From contig NZ_JASNFN010000012.1 in NCBI RefSeq assembly GCF_030731085.1, positions 113,848 to 177,847 of the forward strand: DNA of 64,000 nt. The letters run 5' to 3'. Within the stretch, counting starts at the first letter, position 1, and each line of letters begins with the position of its first letter. Under the pieces are notes generated by a model, which saw nothing but the letters and a program-made list of their open reading frames with translations, was not told the DNA's origin and ran no database searches. The DNA comes from Blastococcus carthaginiensis (GTDB lineage Bacteria > Actinomycetota > Actinomycetes > Mycobacteriales > Geodermatophilaceae). Below, in pieces: positions 25,099 through 33,647 of this stretch. A program made the position numbers and the translations under genes.

Positions 25099-26061
25099 CT
25101 ACTTGCCGGCGCCGGCGGTCAGGCCGCTGAGCAGGTACCGGCGGCCGACGAGGTACAGGACGAAGATCGGGACGACCGACAGCGTGACCGCCGCCAGCAG
25201 CGCCGGGACGTTGGTGCCGAACTGCCCCTGGTAGTCCCACAGCCCGAGGGTGAGCACCCGGGTGTCCACGGACTGGGTGAGCACCAGGGGGAAGAGGAAC
25301 CCGTTCCACGCGGTCAGCGAGGTGAAGACCGCGACCGTGGTGATCGCCGGCTTGGCCAGCGGCAGCACCAGGTGGCGCAGCGCCTGGAAGGGCCCGGCGC
25401 CGTCGAGGGTCTGCGCCTCGTACAGCTCCCGGGGGATGTCGCGCAGGCTGTTGGTCATCACCAGCAGCGCCACCGGCATCGCGAACGCCGCCGTCGGCAG
25501 GATGACCGCGAGCAGGGTGTCGTACAGGTGCAGCTGGGTGATCATCAGGTACACGGGGATGATCGCCGCCTGCGCCGGGATGGCCAGGCCGACCAGCATC
25601 AGCGAGAAGCCGCGCTGCACCACCCGTCCGGCGTTGCGGGCGACGGCGTAGCCGGCCGGGAGCGTCAGCCCCACGACGATCGCGACGGTGGCCACCGTGA
25701 CGACCACCGTGTTGAGCAGGTAGGTCGGGAAGTCGCCGGTGAGGACGGTCGCGTAGTTCTCCAGCGTCGGGTTCGGCGGCGGGGCCAGCGGGTTGTCCGA
25801 CAGGTACTCCGACCGCGTGCGGAAGCTCGCCGCCACCAGGAAGTACAGCGGGACGGCGACCAGCGCCAGCCAGACGGTCGCCAGCACGCCGGCCAGGACG
25901 TTCGGGCGGCCGTGCGCGCGGCGCCGTCGCCAGATCCGCCGGCGCTGGTTCTCCGGCACCTCGGGAACCGGTGCGATCGGCGAGGGCGGCGCCTCCGCCG
26001 TCCGCACGCCGACGCCACCCGTGCGGCCGTCGTCCATGCCCAGCGGTGCCCGGTCGGTCAC
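25099..26061 (-). CDS. Sugar ABC transporter permease (MalG type)
   Basis: 320 residues. A polar, Pro- and Arg-rich N-terminus of about 50 residues precedes six membrane helices. The EAA loop that docks on the ATPase is ELYEAQTLDGAGPFQALRHL and then VLPLAKPAI (about 225-255). GTG 26061 overlaps the stop of the other permease gene (GTGA). The ATPase gene starts 26 bases after its stop. Confidence 0.93.
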   Translation of the reverse strand: MTDRAPLGMDDGRTGGVGVRTAEAPPSPIAPVPEVPENQRRRIWRRRRAHGRPNVLAGVLATVWLALVAVPLYFLVAASFRTRSEYLSDNPLAPPPNPTLENYATVLTGDFPTYLLNTVVVTVATVAIVVGLTLPAGYAVARNAGRVVQRGFSLMLVGLAIPAQAAIIPVYLMITQLHLYDTLLAVILPTAAFAMPVALLVMTNSLRDIPRELYEAQTLDGAGPFQALRHLVLPLAKPAITTVAVFTSLTAWNGFLFPLVLTQSVDTRVLTLGLWDYQGQFGTNVPALLAAVTLSVVPIFVLYLVGRRYLLSGLTAGAGK

Positions 26062-26936
26062 ATGCCCTCCTGCTGGCTCTGCATCCTGCGGAAGCCGGTC
26101 GCGCTGGTCACGGCGAGGGAGAGCCCCGCACCGAGGAGCAGCAGCAGGACCGCGATGGCGCTGGCGTAGCCGAACTCGAAGCCGCTGAAGCCGGTGATGT
26201 ACATGTGCAGCGGCAGGATGCGCGTCGCCGTGCCCGGCCCGCCCCCGGTCAGGATCAGGATCGTGTCGAACGTCGTCACCGAGCCGACGAGCATGAGCAC
26301 CGTCGAGGTGATGACGGTGTACTTGAGCAGCGGCAGCGTGATGGTGAAGAACTGCCGGTAGCGGCCGGCGCCGTCGAGGGTGGCGGCCTCGTAGAGGCTC
26401 TGCGGCACCTGCCGGGCGGCGGCCTGGTACAGCAGGGTGTGGAACGGGATGTACTGCCAGCTGATCACCCAGACCACGGTGTAGACGACGAGCTCGGTGT
26501 CGCCCAGGAAGTTGACGCCGCCCAGGAACGGCAGCGCCTGGGTGGCGCCGAAGTTCGGGTCGAGCACCGCGGCCCACAGCAGCGCGATCGCCGCCGTGGA
26601 CAGCAGCAGGGGCAGGAAGAAGAAGGAGCTGAGCACGGCGCGGTTGCGCTGGCGCCCGGCCGCCCAGACCCCGATCAGCATCGCGATCGGGGTCTGGACG
26701 AGCCAGGTCAGCACCATGAACAGCAGGGTCAGCCACAGCGAGTCCCAGGCCCGGCCGTCCTCGATCAGCCGGGTCCAGTTCTCCGCCCCGGACAGCGCGG
26801 GGAACCCGAAGCCGTTCCAGGAGGTGAAGCTGAGGTAGATGACCAGGACCATGGGCAGCACCGCGAACGCCCCGAAGAACGTGATCGCCGGTGCCAGGTA
26901 CCAGCCCGAGGGCCGGTCCTGCCGGGTGACCGCCAT
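26058..26936 (-). CDS. Sugar ABC transporter permease (MalF type)
   Basis: 292 residues from the preferred ATG at 26936 (MAVTRQDRPSGW), which has AGGGG upstream; an in-frame ATG at 26978 would add 14 residues but has no ribosome-binding site. Six membrane helices; EAA loop SLYEAATLDGAGRYRQFFTI and TLPLLKY. FTSWNGFG and LTGGGPGTATRI are common in this family. Forms the channel together with the 25099-26061 protein. Confidence 0.92.
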   Translation of the reverse strand: MAVTRQDRPSGWYLAPAITFFGAFAVLPMVLVIYLSFTSWNGFGFPALSGAENWTRLIEDGRAWDSLWLTLLFMVLTWLVQTPIAMLIGVWAAGRQRNRAVLSSFFFLPLLLSTAAIALLWAAVLDPNFGATQALPFLGGVNFLGDTELVVYTVVWVISWQYIPFHTLLYQAAARQVPQSLYEAATLDGAGRYRQFFTITLPLLKYTVITSTVLMLVGSVTTFDTILILTGGGPGTATRILPLHMYITGFSGFEFGYASAIAVLLLLLGAGLSLAVTSATGFRRMQSQQEGM

Positions 26937-26994
26937 GCGTGGTGCCCCTGTCCTGGTCCGCTGTGCCGTGCTCTGCATGCCGTGCCGGTGCCGG

Positions 26995-28305
26995 TCAGAC
27001 GCCGGACATCGCCTCGACGAAGCCCTGCGGCGTCTGGTTGCCGAGGAAGAACTGCTCCAGCTGGGTCAGCATCTCGGTGGCCTCGTCGGCCGGGAGGTCC
27101 TGGTCCCAGGAGAGCTGGAAGTTCTCCGCGTCGGCCGTCGCGTCGTAGATGAACGTCGCGTAGTCGCCGTTCTCGGTCTCCGCGAGCTGGTCGCGGATGC
27201 CCTGCACCGGCGGCACGTCACCGGCCTCGATGAGGTCGGAGATGTACTGGTCGTCGGTGAGCGCGGTCGACAGGTATTCGCGCGCCGCCTCCTTGTTCTC
27301 CGACGAGCTGGTCAGCGAGTAGAAGTTCGACACGTTGCCCACCAGGTTCGACGGGTCGCCAGCGCCGCCCTCGATCGCCGGGAAGGTGGTCCAGCCCAGG
27401 TCACCGGTCTCGACGAACTCGGGGCTGTCGTTGAGCTGGTTGGTGTACTCCCAGGACCCCATAAGGTGGAACGCCGCGTCGCCCTGGGCGAGGATCGTCG
27501 ACGCGCCGCCGACGTCGTAGCCGACGGAGGCGAAGTCGTCCCCGAAGGCGCCGCGGTCGATGAGCTCGCGGAGCATCTCCAGCGACTCCAGGACCGCCGG
27601 GTCCTCCCAGGCGCCCGGCTCGCCGTCGCGGATGGCCTGGAAGACCTCGGGGCCGCCGACGCGGTCGAGGATGTACTCGATCCACATCAGCTCGGTCCAG
27701 GCCTGGGTCCCGGCCAGCGCGACCGGCGTGACACCGGCTGCGGAGAGGGTGTCGACGGCGGTGAGCAGCTCGTCCCAGGTCTGCGGGACCTCGACGCCGG
27801 CGGACTCGAGGACCGCCTGGTTGTAGAAGAGCATCACCGGCTGCATGCCGCGCATGGGCAGGCCGTAGTTCTTGCCGTCCAGCTCGGCGCCGGCGAGGAC
27901 GCTGGGCAGGAAGGCGTCGCGGAGCTCCGGGTTCTCGTCGAGCAGCCCGGTGAGGTCCTCCACCTGGCCGGCGTCGACGTACTCCTTGAGGTTGCCGCCA
28001 CCCCAGTTGAAGAAGAGGTCGGGCGCGTTGGGCGAGCCGAGCGCGACGCGCAGCCGCTGCTTGTAGGGGTCGTTGCCGAAGGTGGCCAGCTCCAGCTCAC
28101 CGGAGTCCGAACCCTCGTTGAAGCGGTCGATCGAGGCCTCCTCGATCGGGTTGAGGGCGGCGTCCTCGAGGGCCCACACCTGCCCGGTGCCGCCCTCGCC
28201 ACCCCCGCCCGCGGGGCCGGAGGAGCCGCAGGCCGCGACCAGCGCGCCTGCCAGGACCAGAGCGCCCGCCTGAGTGGTCACGCGGGTCAGACGCCGGAGG
28301 GACAT
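26995..28305 (-). CDS. Sugar ABC transporter solute-binding lipoprotein
   Basis: 436 residues. Signal peptide with lipobox LVAAC; Cys26 would be lipidated, so the protein is anchored outside the membrane. Mature part is an extracellular solute-binding protein family 1 fold (DLFFNWGGGNLKEYVDAGQV, YNQAVLESAGVEVPQTWDEL, AAFHLMGSWEYTNQL). First gene of the importer operon. The neighbouring GH3 enzyme suggests that a beta-linked oligosaccharide is the ligand; the exact sugar is unknown. Strong promoter and a LacI-type palindrome lie directly upstream. Confidence 0.93.
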   Translation of the reverse strand: MSLRRLTRVTTQAGALVLAGALVAACGSSGPAGGGGEGGTGQVWALEDAALNPIEEASIDRFNEGSDSGELELATFGNDPYKQRLRVALGSPNAPDLFFNWGGGNLKEYVDAGQVEDLTGLLDENPELRDAFLPSVLAGAELDGKNYGLPMRGMQPVMLFYNQAVLESAGVEVPQTWDELLTAVDTLSAAGVTPVALAGTQAWTELMWIEYILDRVGGPEVFQAIRDGEPGAWEDPAVLESLEMLRELIDRGAFGDDFASVGYDVGGASTILAQGDAAFHLMGSWEYTNQLNDSPEFVETGDLGWTTFPAIEGGAGDPSNLVGNVSNFYSLTSSSENKEAAREYLSTALTDDQYISDLIEAGDVPPVQGIRDQLAETENGDYATFIYDATADAENFQLSWDQDLPADEATEMLTQLEQFFLGNQTPQGFVEAMSGV

Positions 28306-28339
28306 CCCACCGCCACCTTCCTGTTTCGTCGTTGAAAAC

Positions 28340-28350
28340 CGAAAGTTTCG
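28340..28350. promoter_or_regulatory. LacI-type operator O1 (sugar ABC operon)
   Basis: CGAAAGTTTCG, a palindrome with a single central base, 35 bases before the solute-binding protein start and just downstream of the predicted transcription start (about 28356). A repressor bound here would block early elongation of the ABC operon. Confidence 0.75.
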
Positions 28351-28362
28351 AGCAGTTGCGAG

Positions 28363-28391
28363 AACGTAAGGCAGGTCACCATCGGTGTCAA
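28363..28391 (-). promoter_or_regulatory. Promoter of the sugar ABC operon
   Basis: Minus strand: TTGACA (28386-28391), 17-base spacer, TACGTT (28363-28368). A near-consensus vegetative promoter placed about 60 bases before the lipoprotein gene. Confidence 0.75.
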
Positions 28392-28496
28392 CGGCGCCGC
28401 TCCTGCGCCTTGATCTGGCTACGGAGATCGACCTCTAGCGGGATCTTAGGGTGCCCGGCTACCGTCCCGGATCGACCGGACGGGCTACCGTCCCTC

Positions 28497-28507
28497 CGAA
28501 AGTTTCG
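28497..28507. promoter_or_regulatory. LacI-type operator O2 (regulator and GH3 genes)
   Basis: A second CGAAAGTTTCG, identical to O1 and 157 bases from it. On the plus strand TAACAT (28509-28514) follows at once and could be the -10 of the lacI-GH3 transcript, so the operator would sit in the promoter. Two identical sites on both sides of the divergent region suggest control of both units and perhaps looping. Confidence 0.7.
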
Positions 28508-28611
28508 TTAACATCGCCGCTCCCGGTCCGGTGACGTGCGCCACTGGACGGGCCGCGCCGGCGGTGGTCCGGTGGGATCGGACGCAGGCGCACACCCTCA
28601 GGAGGACGGCA

Positions 28612-29616
28612 GTGGCGACACCCCAGCTGGGCCGGCCGACGCTGGCGAGCATCGCGGCCGCGGCCGGCGTCTCGCTCCCCACCGTCTCCAAGGTGGTCAA
28701 CGGCCGCCAGGACGTCTCGCCGGCCACCCGGGCGCACGTCCTCGCCCTGCTCGAGGAGCACAACTACGTCCCCGTCACCCGCCGGTCCGTGGCGCCGCCC
28801 CGCCCGCTGGTGGACGTCGTCTTCACCGCGCTCGACAGCCCCTGGGCGGTGGAGATCCTGCGCGGGATCACCGAGAGCGGGCTGGACGTGGTGGTCGGCA
28901 CCCTCGCCCGCGACCCCGGCGCAGACTGGGTGCAGTCGGTCATCAGCGGCGGCCGGCAGGGTGCCCTCGTCGTCACCTCCCGGATCACCGCCGCCGACCA
29001 GCGGCGCCTGGGCAGCTCGCACCTGCCCGTCGTCGTCATCGACCCGGTCGACATGCCCGGGCAGGACGTGCCGAGCGTCGGCGCGACCAACTGGGCCGGC
29101 GGGCTCGCCGCCACCGAGCACCTGGTCGAGCTCGGCCACCGGCGCATCGCGGTCATCGGCGGGCCGCAGGACTTCCTGTGCAGCCGCGCCCGCATCGACG
29201 GCTACCGCGCCGCGCTCGAGCGCGCCGGCATCGGCGTCGACCCCGAGCTCGTCCGGCACGGCAACTTCCACCATGAGGGCGGCTACGACCAGGCCCGCCT
29301 GCTGCTGGAGCTGCCCGACCCGCCGACGGCGGTCTTCGCCGGCAGCGACGAGCAGGCCTTCGGCGTCCTGGAGGCGGCCCGCCAGGCCGGCCTGTCCGTG
29401 CCCGCGGACCTCTCCGTGGTCGGCTTCGACGACCTGCCCATGGCCCGCTGGTCCTCCCCGCCGCTGACCACCGTGCGCCAGCCGCTGGCCGACATGGGGC
29501 GGATGGCCGGCCGGATGCTGCACGAGCTGATCACCGGTGGGCAGCTGGACAGCCAGCGCATGGAGCTGGCCACCTCCCTGGTCCCCCGCGCCTCGACCGC
29601 AGCGCGCCCGCGCTGA
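28612..29616 (+). CDS. LacI-family transcriptional regulator
   Basis: 334 residues. N-terminal helix-turn-helix and hinge (PTLASIAAAAGVSLPTVSKV, VNGRQDVSP) then a periplasmic-binding-protein-like domain with NWAGGLAATEHLVELGHRRI, AVIGGPQDFL and VVGFDDLPMARWSSPPLTTV. GTG at 28612 has GGAGGA seven bases upstream; earlier in-frame starts would extend into the promoter. It probably represses the divergent ABC operon and its own transcript through CGAAAGTTTCG. The GH3 gene follows after 30 bases in the same operon. Confidence 0.93.
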   Translation: MATPQLGRPTLASIAAAAGVSLPTVSKVVNGRQDVSPATRAHVLALLEEHNYVPVTRRSVAPPRPLVDVVFTALDSPWAVEILRGITESGLDVVVGTLARDPGADWVQSVISGGRQGALVVTSRITAADQRRLGSSHLPVVVIDPVDMPGQDVPSVGATNWAGGLAATEHLVELGHRRIAVIGGPQDFLCSRARIDGYRAALERAGIGVDPELVRHGNFHHEGGYDQARLLLELPDPPTAVFAGSDEQAFGVLEAARQAGLSVPADLSVVGFDDLPMARWSSPPLTTVRQPLADMGRMAGRMLHELITGGQLDSQRMELATSLVPRASTAARPR

Positions 29617-29646
29617 CCTCCCCCCGCACCCCCTGGAGCCCTCTCC

Positions 29647-32037
29647 TTGATCGAGCCCCCGGCCGCCGACGTCCCGGAGCCCGCCACCCTGCCCGGCCCC
29701 CCGCCCGCCGACTGGACCGACCCGTCCCGCCCGCTCGACGAGCGCATCCGCTGCCTCATGGCGCTCATGACGCTCGAGGAGAAGGTCGCCCAGCTCTACG
29801 GCATCTGGACGGCGATCGGCGAGGGCGAGGACGTCGCACCCAACCAGCACGAGTTCAGCGAGCCCCTGCCGCCGTGGGAGGAGCTGACCAAGCCGGGCCT
29901 GGGCCAGCTCACCCGCGTGTTCGGCACCGGTCCGGTGGAGCCCGCCACCGGGGCGCGGGTGCTCGCGCAGACCCAACGCGACCTGGTCGCGAACTCCCGG
30001 CTCGGCATCCCCGCGATCGCCCACGAGGAGTGCCTGGCCGGGTTCACCGCCTGGCAGGCCACGGTCTTCCCCGTCCCGCTCGCGTGGGGCGCCTCGTTCG
30101 ACCCCGCGACGGTGCACCGGATGGCCGGCGCCATCGGGGCCCAGCTGCGCTCGGTCGGGGTGCACCAGGGCCTCTCCCCCGTCCTCGACGTCAGCTTCGA
30201 CGCCCGCTGGGGGCGCACGGAGGAGACCATCGGCGAGGACCCCTACCTCGTCGCCGTCCTGGGCACCGCCTACACCCGCGGGCTGGAGGGCGCCGGCGTC
30301 GTCGCGACCCTCAAGCACTTCGCCGGGTACTCGGCCTCCGGCGCCGGCCGCAACCACGCCCCCGTGCACCTGGGGCCCCGCGAGTTCGCCGACGTCGTGC
30401 TGCCGCCGTTCGAGATGGCGCTGCGCGAGGGCGGCGCCCGCTCGGTGATGCACTCCTACTCCGCGGTCGACGGCGTGCCCCCGGCCGCCGACGAGGCGCT
30501 GCTCACCGGTCTGCTCCGCGGCACGCTGGGATTCGACGGCGTGGTCGTCGCCGACTACTTCGGTGTCTCCTTCCTGCAGTCGACGCAGGGCGTGGCCGGC
30601 TCGCCCGGCGAGGCCGCGGCGCAGGCCCTGGCCGCCGGCGTCGACGTCGAACTGCCCACGGTGCGCTGCTACGGCGAGCCGCTGCTGGAGCTGGTCCGCA
30701 CCGGTGCGGTGCCCGAGGCGCTGGTCGACCGGGCGGTGGAGCGGGTGCTCCGGCAGAAGGGCGAGCTCGGGCTGCTCGACGCCGGGTGGGACCCCGAGCC
30801 GCCGGCGCTGCGCGACGGCGGGCTGGACCTCGACCCCCCGGAGCTGCGCGCGCTGGCCCGCACCATGGCCGAGCGCTCGGTGGTGCTGCTGGACAACGGC
30901 GGCGGCGTGCTCCCGCTGCGCGACCCGTCATCGGTGGCGGTCGTCGGTCCGTGCGCCGACGATGTCCTCTCGCTGATGGGTTGCTACGCCTTCCCCAACC
31001 ACGTCGGCGTCCAGCACCCCGACGTCCCGCTGGGCATCGAGCTGCCCACCCTGCTCGAGGCCGTGCGCAGCGAGTACCCCCGCGCCACGGTCACCACCGC
31101 GCAGGGCTGCCCGGTGCAGGAGCCCGATCGGAGCGGCATCGCCGAGGCGGTCGCCACCGCGTCGGCGGCGGAGGTCTGCATCGCCGTCGTCGGCGACGTC
31201 TCGGGGCTCTTCGGCCGCGGCACCTCCGGGGAGGGGTGCGACGCCGACGACCTGCGGTTGCCCGGGGCGCAGGCGGAGCTGCTCGACGCCCTGCTGGGCA
31301 CCGGTACCCCCGTGGTGGTCGTCGTGCTGAGCGGCCGCCCGTACGCGCTGGGTGAGGTGGCGGGGCGCGCGGCCGCCGTGGTGCAGGCGTTCTTCCCGGG
31401 TGAGGAGGGCTCCGGCGCCGTCGCCGGTGTGCTCTCCGGCCGGGTCAACCCCTCCGGCAAGCTGCCCGTCCAGGTCGCCCGCACGCCGGGCGGCTCCCCC
31501 GCCACCTACCTCGGCCCGGCCCTCGGCCGCGCCGGTGGCATCAGCTCCGCCGACCCCACGCCGCTGTTCCCGTTCGGGTTCGGGCTGTCCTACACCACCT
31601 TCGCCGTGGACGACGTCCGGCTGGACGGGGCGCACCTCGGGGAGGTCCCGGCCGAGGTGGCCACCGACGGGTCCGTCGAGTTGTCGTGCACGGTGACCAA
31701 CACCGGCGACCGGGACGGCGCCGAGGTGGTGCAGCTGTACCTCTCGGACCCGGTGGCGAGCGTGGTGCAGCCGGTCCGCCGGCTGATCGGGTTCGCGCGG
31801 GTCGAGCTCGCGGCCGGTGCATCGGCCCGCCTGACCTTCGGGGTGCACGCCGACCGGGCCGCGTTCACCGGCCGCGACCTGCGCCGCGTCGTCGAGCCCG
31901 GCGAGCTGGTGCTCTCGGTGGGCACCTCCAGCGAGGACCTGCCGCTGCGCGCCCGGGTGCGGCTGACCGGGCCGGTGCGGGAGGCCGGCCCCGACCGGGT
32001 CCTGACCACGCCGGTGCAGGTCGCGCCCGTCCGCTGA
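29647..32037 (+). CDS. Glycoside hydrolase family 3 enzyme (beta-glucosidase or beta-xylosidase)
   Basis: 796 residues. GH3 N-domain with GEDPYLVAVLGTAYTRGLEG, ATLKHFAGYSASGAGRNHAP (Lys-His pair near 223), and the nucleophile Asp303 in GVVVADYFGVSFLQ; then the GH3 C-domain (SGRVNPSGKLPVQV) and a C-terminal fibronectin III-like domain (TVTNTGDRDGAEVVQLYLSD). No signal peptide, so it would act on imported oligosaccharides. The start appears to be TTG at 29647, since the next in-frame ATG (29758) lies inside the catalytic domain. Specificity cannot be settled from sequence alone. Confidence 0.92.
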   Translation: MIEPPAADVPEPATLPGPPPADWTDPSRPLDERIRCLMALMTLEEKVAQLYGIWTAIGEGEDVAPNQHEFSEPLPPWEELTKPGLGQLTRVFGTGPVEPATGARVLAQTQRDLVANSRLGIPAIAHEECLAGFTAWQATVFPVPLAWGASFDPATVHRMAGAIGAQLRSVGVHQGLSPVLDVSFDARWGRTEETIGEDPYLVAVLGTAYTRGLEGAGVVATLKHFAGYSASGAGRNHAPVHLGPREFADVVLPPFEMALREGGARSVMHSYSAVDGVPPAADEALLTGLLRGTLGFDGVVVADYFGVSFLQSTQGVAGSPGEAAAQALAAGVDVELPTVRCYGEPLLELVRTGAVPEALVDRAVERVLRQKGELGLLDAGWDPEPPALRDGGLDLDPPELRALARTMAERSVVLLDNGGGVLPLRDPSSVAVVGPCADDVLSLMGCYAFPNHVGVQHPDVPLGIELPTLLEAVRSEYPRATVTTAQGCPVQEPDRSGIAEAVATASAAEVCIAVVGDVSGLFGRGTSGEGCDADDLRLPGAQAELLDALLGTGTPVVVVVLSGRPYALGEVAGRAAAVVQAFFPGEEGSGAVAGVLSGRVNPSGKLPVQVARTPGGSPATYLGPALGRAGGISSADPTPLFPFGFGLSYTTFAVDDVRLDGAHLGEVPAEVATDGSVELSCTVTNTGDRDGAEVVQLYLSDPVASVVQPVRRLIGFARVELAAGASARLTFGVHADRAAFTGRDLRRVVEPGELVLSVGTSSEDLPLRARVRLTGPVREAGPDRVLTTPVQVAPVR

Positions 32038-32049
32038 GCACCGGTCCGG

Positions 32050-32940
32050 TCAGCGCGTGCCCCGCAGCCGGGCGCGCGCCGACCGGACCAGGGCGTCGGC
32101 CACCCGGTCCAGCGGCTCGGATTCCAGCCGCCACTGCTGCCAGTGGAGTTCCACGTCGACGGCGCCCGCCGGGTCGAACGGCCGGACGGCGCGGTCCCCG
32201 CTCGCCGCGGCCTCGAGCTGGAGCTCCGGCAGCATGCCCCAGCCGAAGCCCAGGGCCACCGCGGTGAGGAAGTCCGCCGACGAGGGCACGTGGTGAACCG
32301 GCACGTCCGCCGTCGTCGGCAGGTGGCGGCGCAGGTAGGCGTGCTGCAGGTCGTCGCTCCGGTCGAAGACGACCACCGGCGCCCGCGCCAGGGCCGCGGG
32401 GTCGGGCCCGTCCGGGAGCCAGCGGTCGAGGAAGCCCGGCGCCGCGCACGGCAGGTAGCGCATGGTGCCCAGCGGGGTCACCCGGCAGCCGGCCACCGGC
32501 TCGGCGTCGGAGGTCACCGCGCCCATCACCGTGCCGTCGCGCAGCAGCGCGCTGGTGCGGGTCTGGTCGGTGCTGTGCAGGTCCAGGCGCAACTCGCCGG
32601 CCAGCGGCGCCAGGGCCGGCAGCGCCCAGGTGGCCAGCGAGTCGGCGTTCAGCGCCAGCGGGACGACCGGCGGCCCGGCGCCCTCCGGGTCGAGGGTCCG
32701 CCCGGTGTCGGCGACGAGCAGGCCGACCTGGCGGGCCAGGCGCAGCACCGGCTCACCGGCGGCCGTGACCGCCGCCGGCCGCCCGCGCCGCACCAGCACA
32801 CGGCCGGTGGCCTCCTCGAGCGCGCGCAGCCGCTGGGACACCGCCGACGGCGTCACGTGCAGCCGCCGCGCCGCCGCCTCCAGGGTGCCCTCGTCGACCA
32901 CCGCGACCAGGGTGCGCAGCTGCGCCAGGTCCACGTCCAC
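32050..32940 (-). CDS. LysR-family regulator (ArgP/LysG type)
   Basis: 296 residues. HTH: RTLVAVVDEGTLEAAARRLH and VTPSAVSQRLRALEEATGR (about residues 9-46); the rest is the LysR effector domain. LysG/ArgP proteins activate lysE or argO when basic amino acids accumulate, and the divergent gene is a LysE exporter, so this is the likely role. The GTG at 32940 is probably leaderless: TAGCAT (32949-32954) lies eight bases upstream and there is no Shine-Dalgarno sequence. An alternative GTG is at 32934. Confidence 0.9.
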   Translation of the reverse strand: MDVDLAQLRTLVAVVDEGTLEAAARRLHVTPSAVSQRLRALEEATGRVLVRRGRPAAVTAAGEPVLRLARQVGLLVADTGRTLDPEGAGPPVVPLALNADSLATWALPALAPLAGELRLDLHSTDQTRTSALLRDGTVMGAVTSDAEPVAGCRVTPLGTMRYLPCAAPGFLDRWLPDGPDPAALARAPVVVFDRSDDLQHAYLRRHLPTTADVPVHHVPSSADFLTAVALGFGWGMLPELQLEAAASGDRAVRPFDPAGAVDVELHWQQWRLESEPLDRVADALVRSARARLRGTR

Positions 32941-33013
32941 GGACAGCGATGCTAATGGCGCCTGAGAAACATGAGCTGGACTGCTGGTACGGCCCTGCCT
33001 AGCGTGGCTGCAC
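32941..33013. promoter_or_regulatory. Divergent leaderless promoters of lysR and lysE
   Basis: Both genes have a TANNNT box exactly eight bases before a GTG start: TAGCAT for lysR on the minus strand (32949-32954) and TAGCGT for lysE on the plus strand (33000-33005). The 45 bases between the boxes must hold both -35 regions and the LysR site. Confidence 0.65.
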
Positions 33014-33631
33014 GTGACGACAGGACTGCTGGCCGCGGTGGCCGGGCTGGGGCTGGGCCTCTCGTTGATCGTGGCCATCGGCGCGCAGAACGCCTTCGTG
33101 CTGCGGCAGGGTCTGCGCGTCGAGCACGTGCCGGCCGTCGTCGCCGTGTGCGCGGTGTCCGACGCGGTGCTCATCCTCGCCGGGGTCGCGGGCAACTCCT
33201 GGCTGAGCGCGCGCCTCCCCGACGCGATCACCGTCGTCCGCCTGGCGGGCGCCGCCTTCCTGCTGGGCTACGCCGTGCTGGCCGCCCGCCGCGCGCTGCG
33301 CCCGTCCTCGATCGCCGTCGACACCGGTGGCCGGCGGACCGGCCTGGCCGCCACGGTCGTCACCTGCCTGGCGCTGACCTGGCTGAACCCGCACGTGTAC
33401 CTGGACACGGTGCTGCTGCTGGGGTCGGTCGCCGAGAGCCACGGGGACCGGCGGTGGTGGTTCGCCGGGGGCGCCGTCGTCGGCAGCCTCGTCTGGTTCG
33501 GCGCGCTCGGGTACGGCGCGCGGCTGCTCCGCCCGCTCTTCGCCCGGCCGGCCGCCTGGCGCGTCCTGGACGCCGGCATCGCCGTCGTGATGGCCGCCCT
33601 CGGCCTGGGACTGCTGTCCTCGGCGCTCTGA
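33014..33631 (+). CDS. lysE: LysE/ArgO-family amino-acid exporter
   Basis: 205 residues with about six membrane helices. Diagnostic motif GLSLIVAIGAQNAFVLRQGL at residues about 15-34; LTWLNPHVYLDTVLLLGSVA at about 121-140 is the second conserved region. Exports lysine or arginine to prevent toxic accumulation. GTG 33014 lies eight bases after TAGCGT, so translation is probably leaderless. The divergent LysR protein is the expected activator. Confidence 0.93.
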   Translation: MTTGLLAAVAGLGLGLSLIVAIGAQNAFVLRQGLRVEHVPAVVAVCAVSDAVLILAGVAGNSWLSARLPDAITVVRLAGAAFLLGYAVLAARRALRPSSIAVDTGGRRTGLAATVVTCLALTWLNPHVYLDTVLLLGSVAESHGDRRWWFAGGAVVGSLVWFGALGYGARLLRPLFARPAAWRVLDAGIAVVMAALGLGLLSSAL

Positions 33632-33647
33632 GCCCGTCGCGGCGCGG

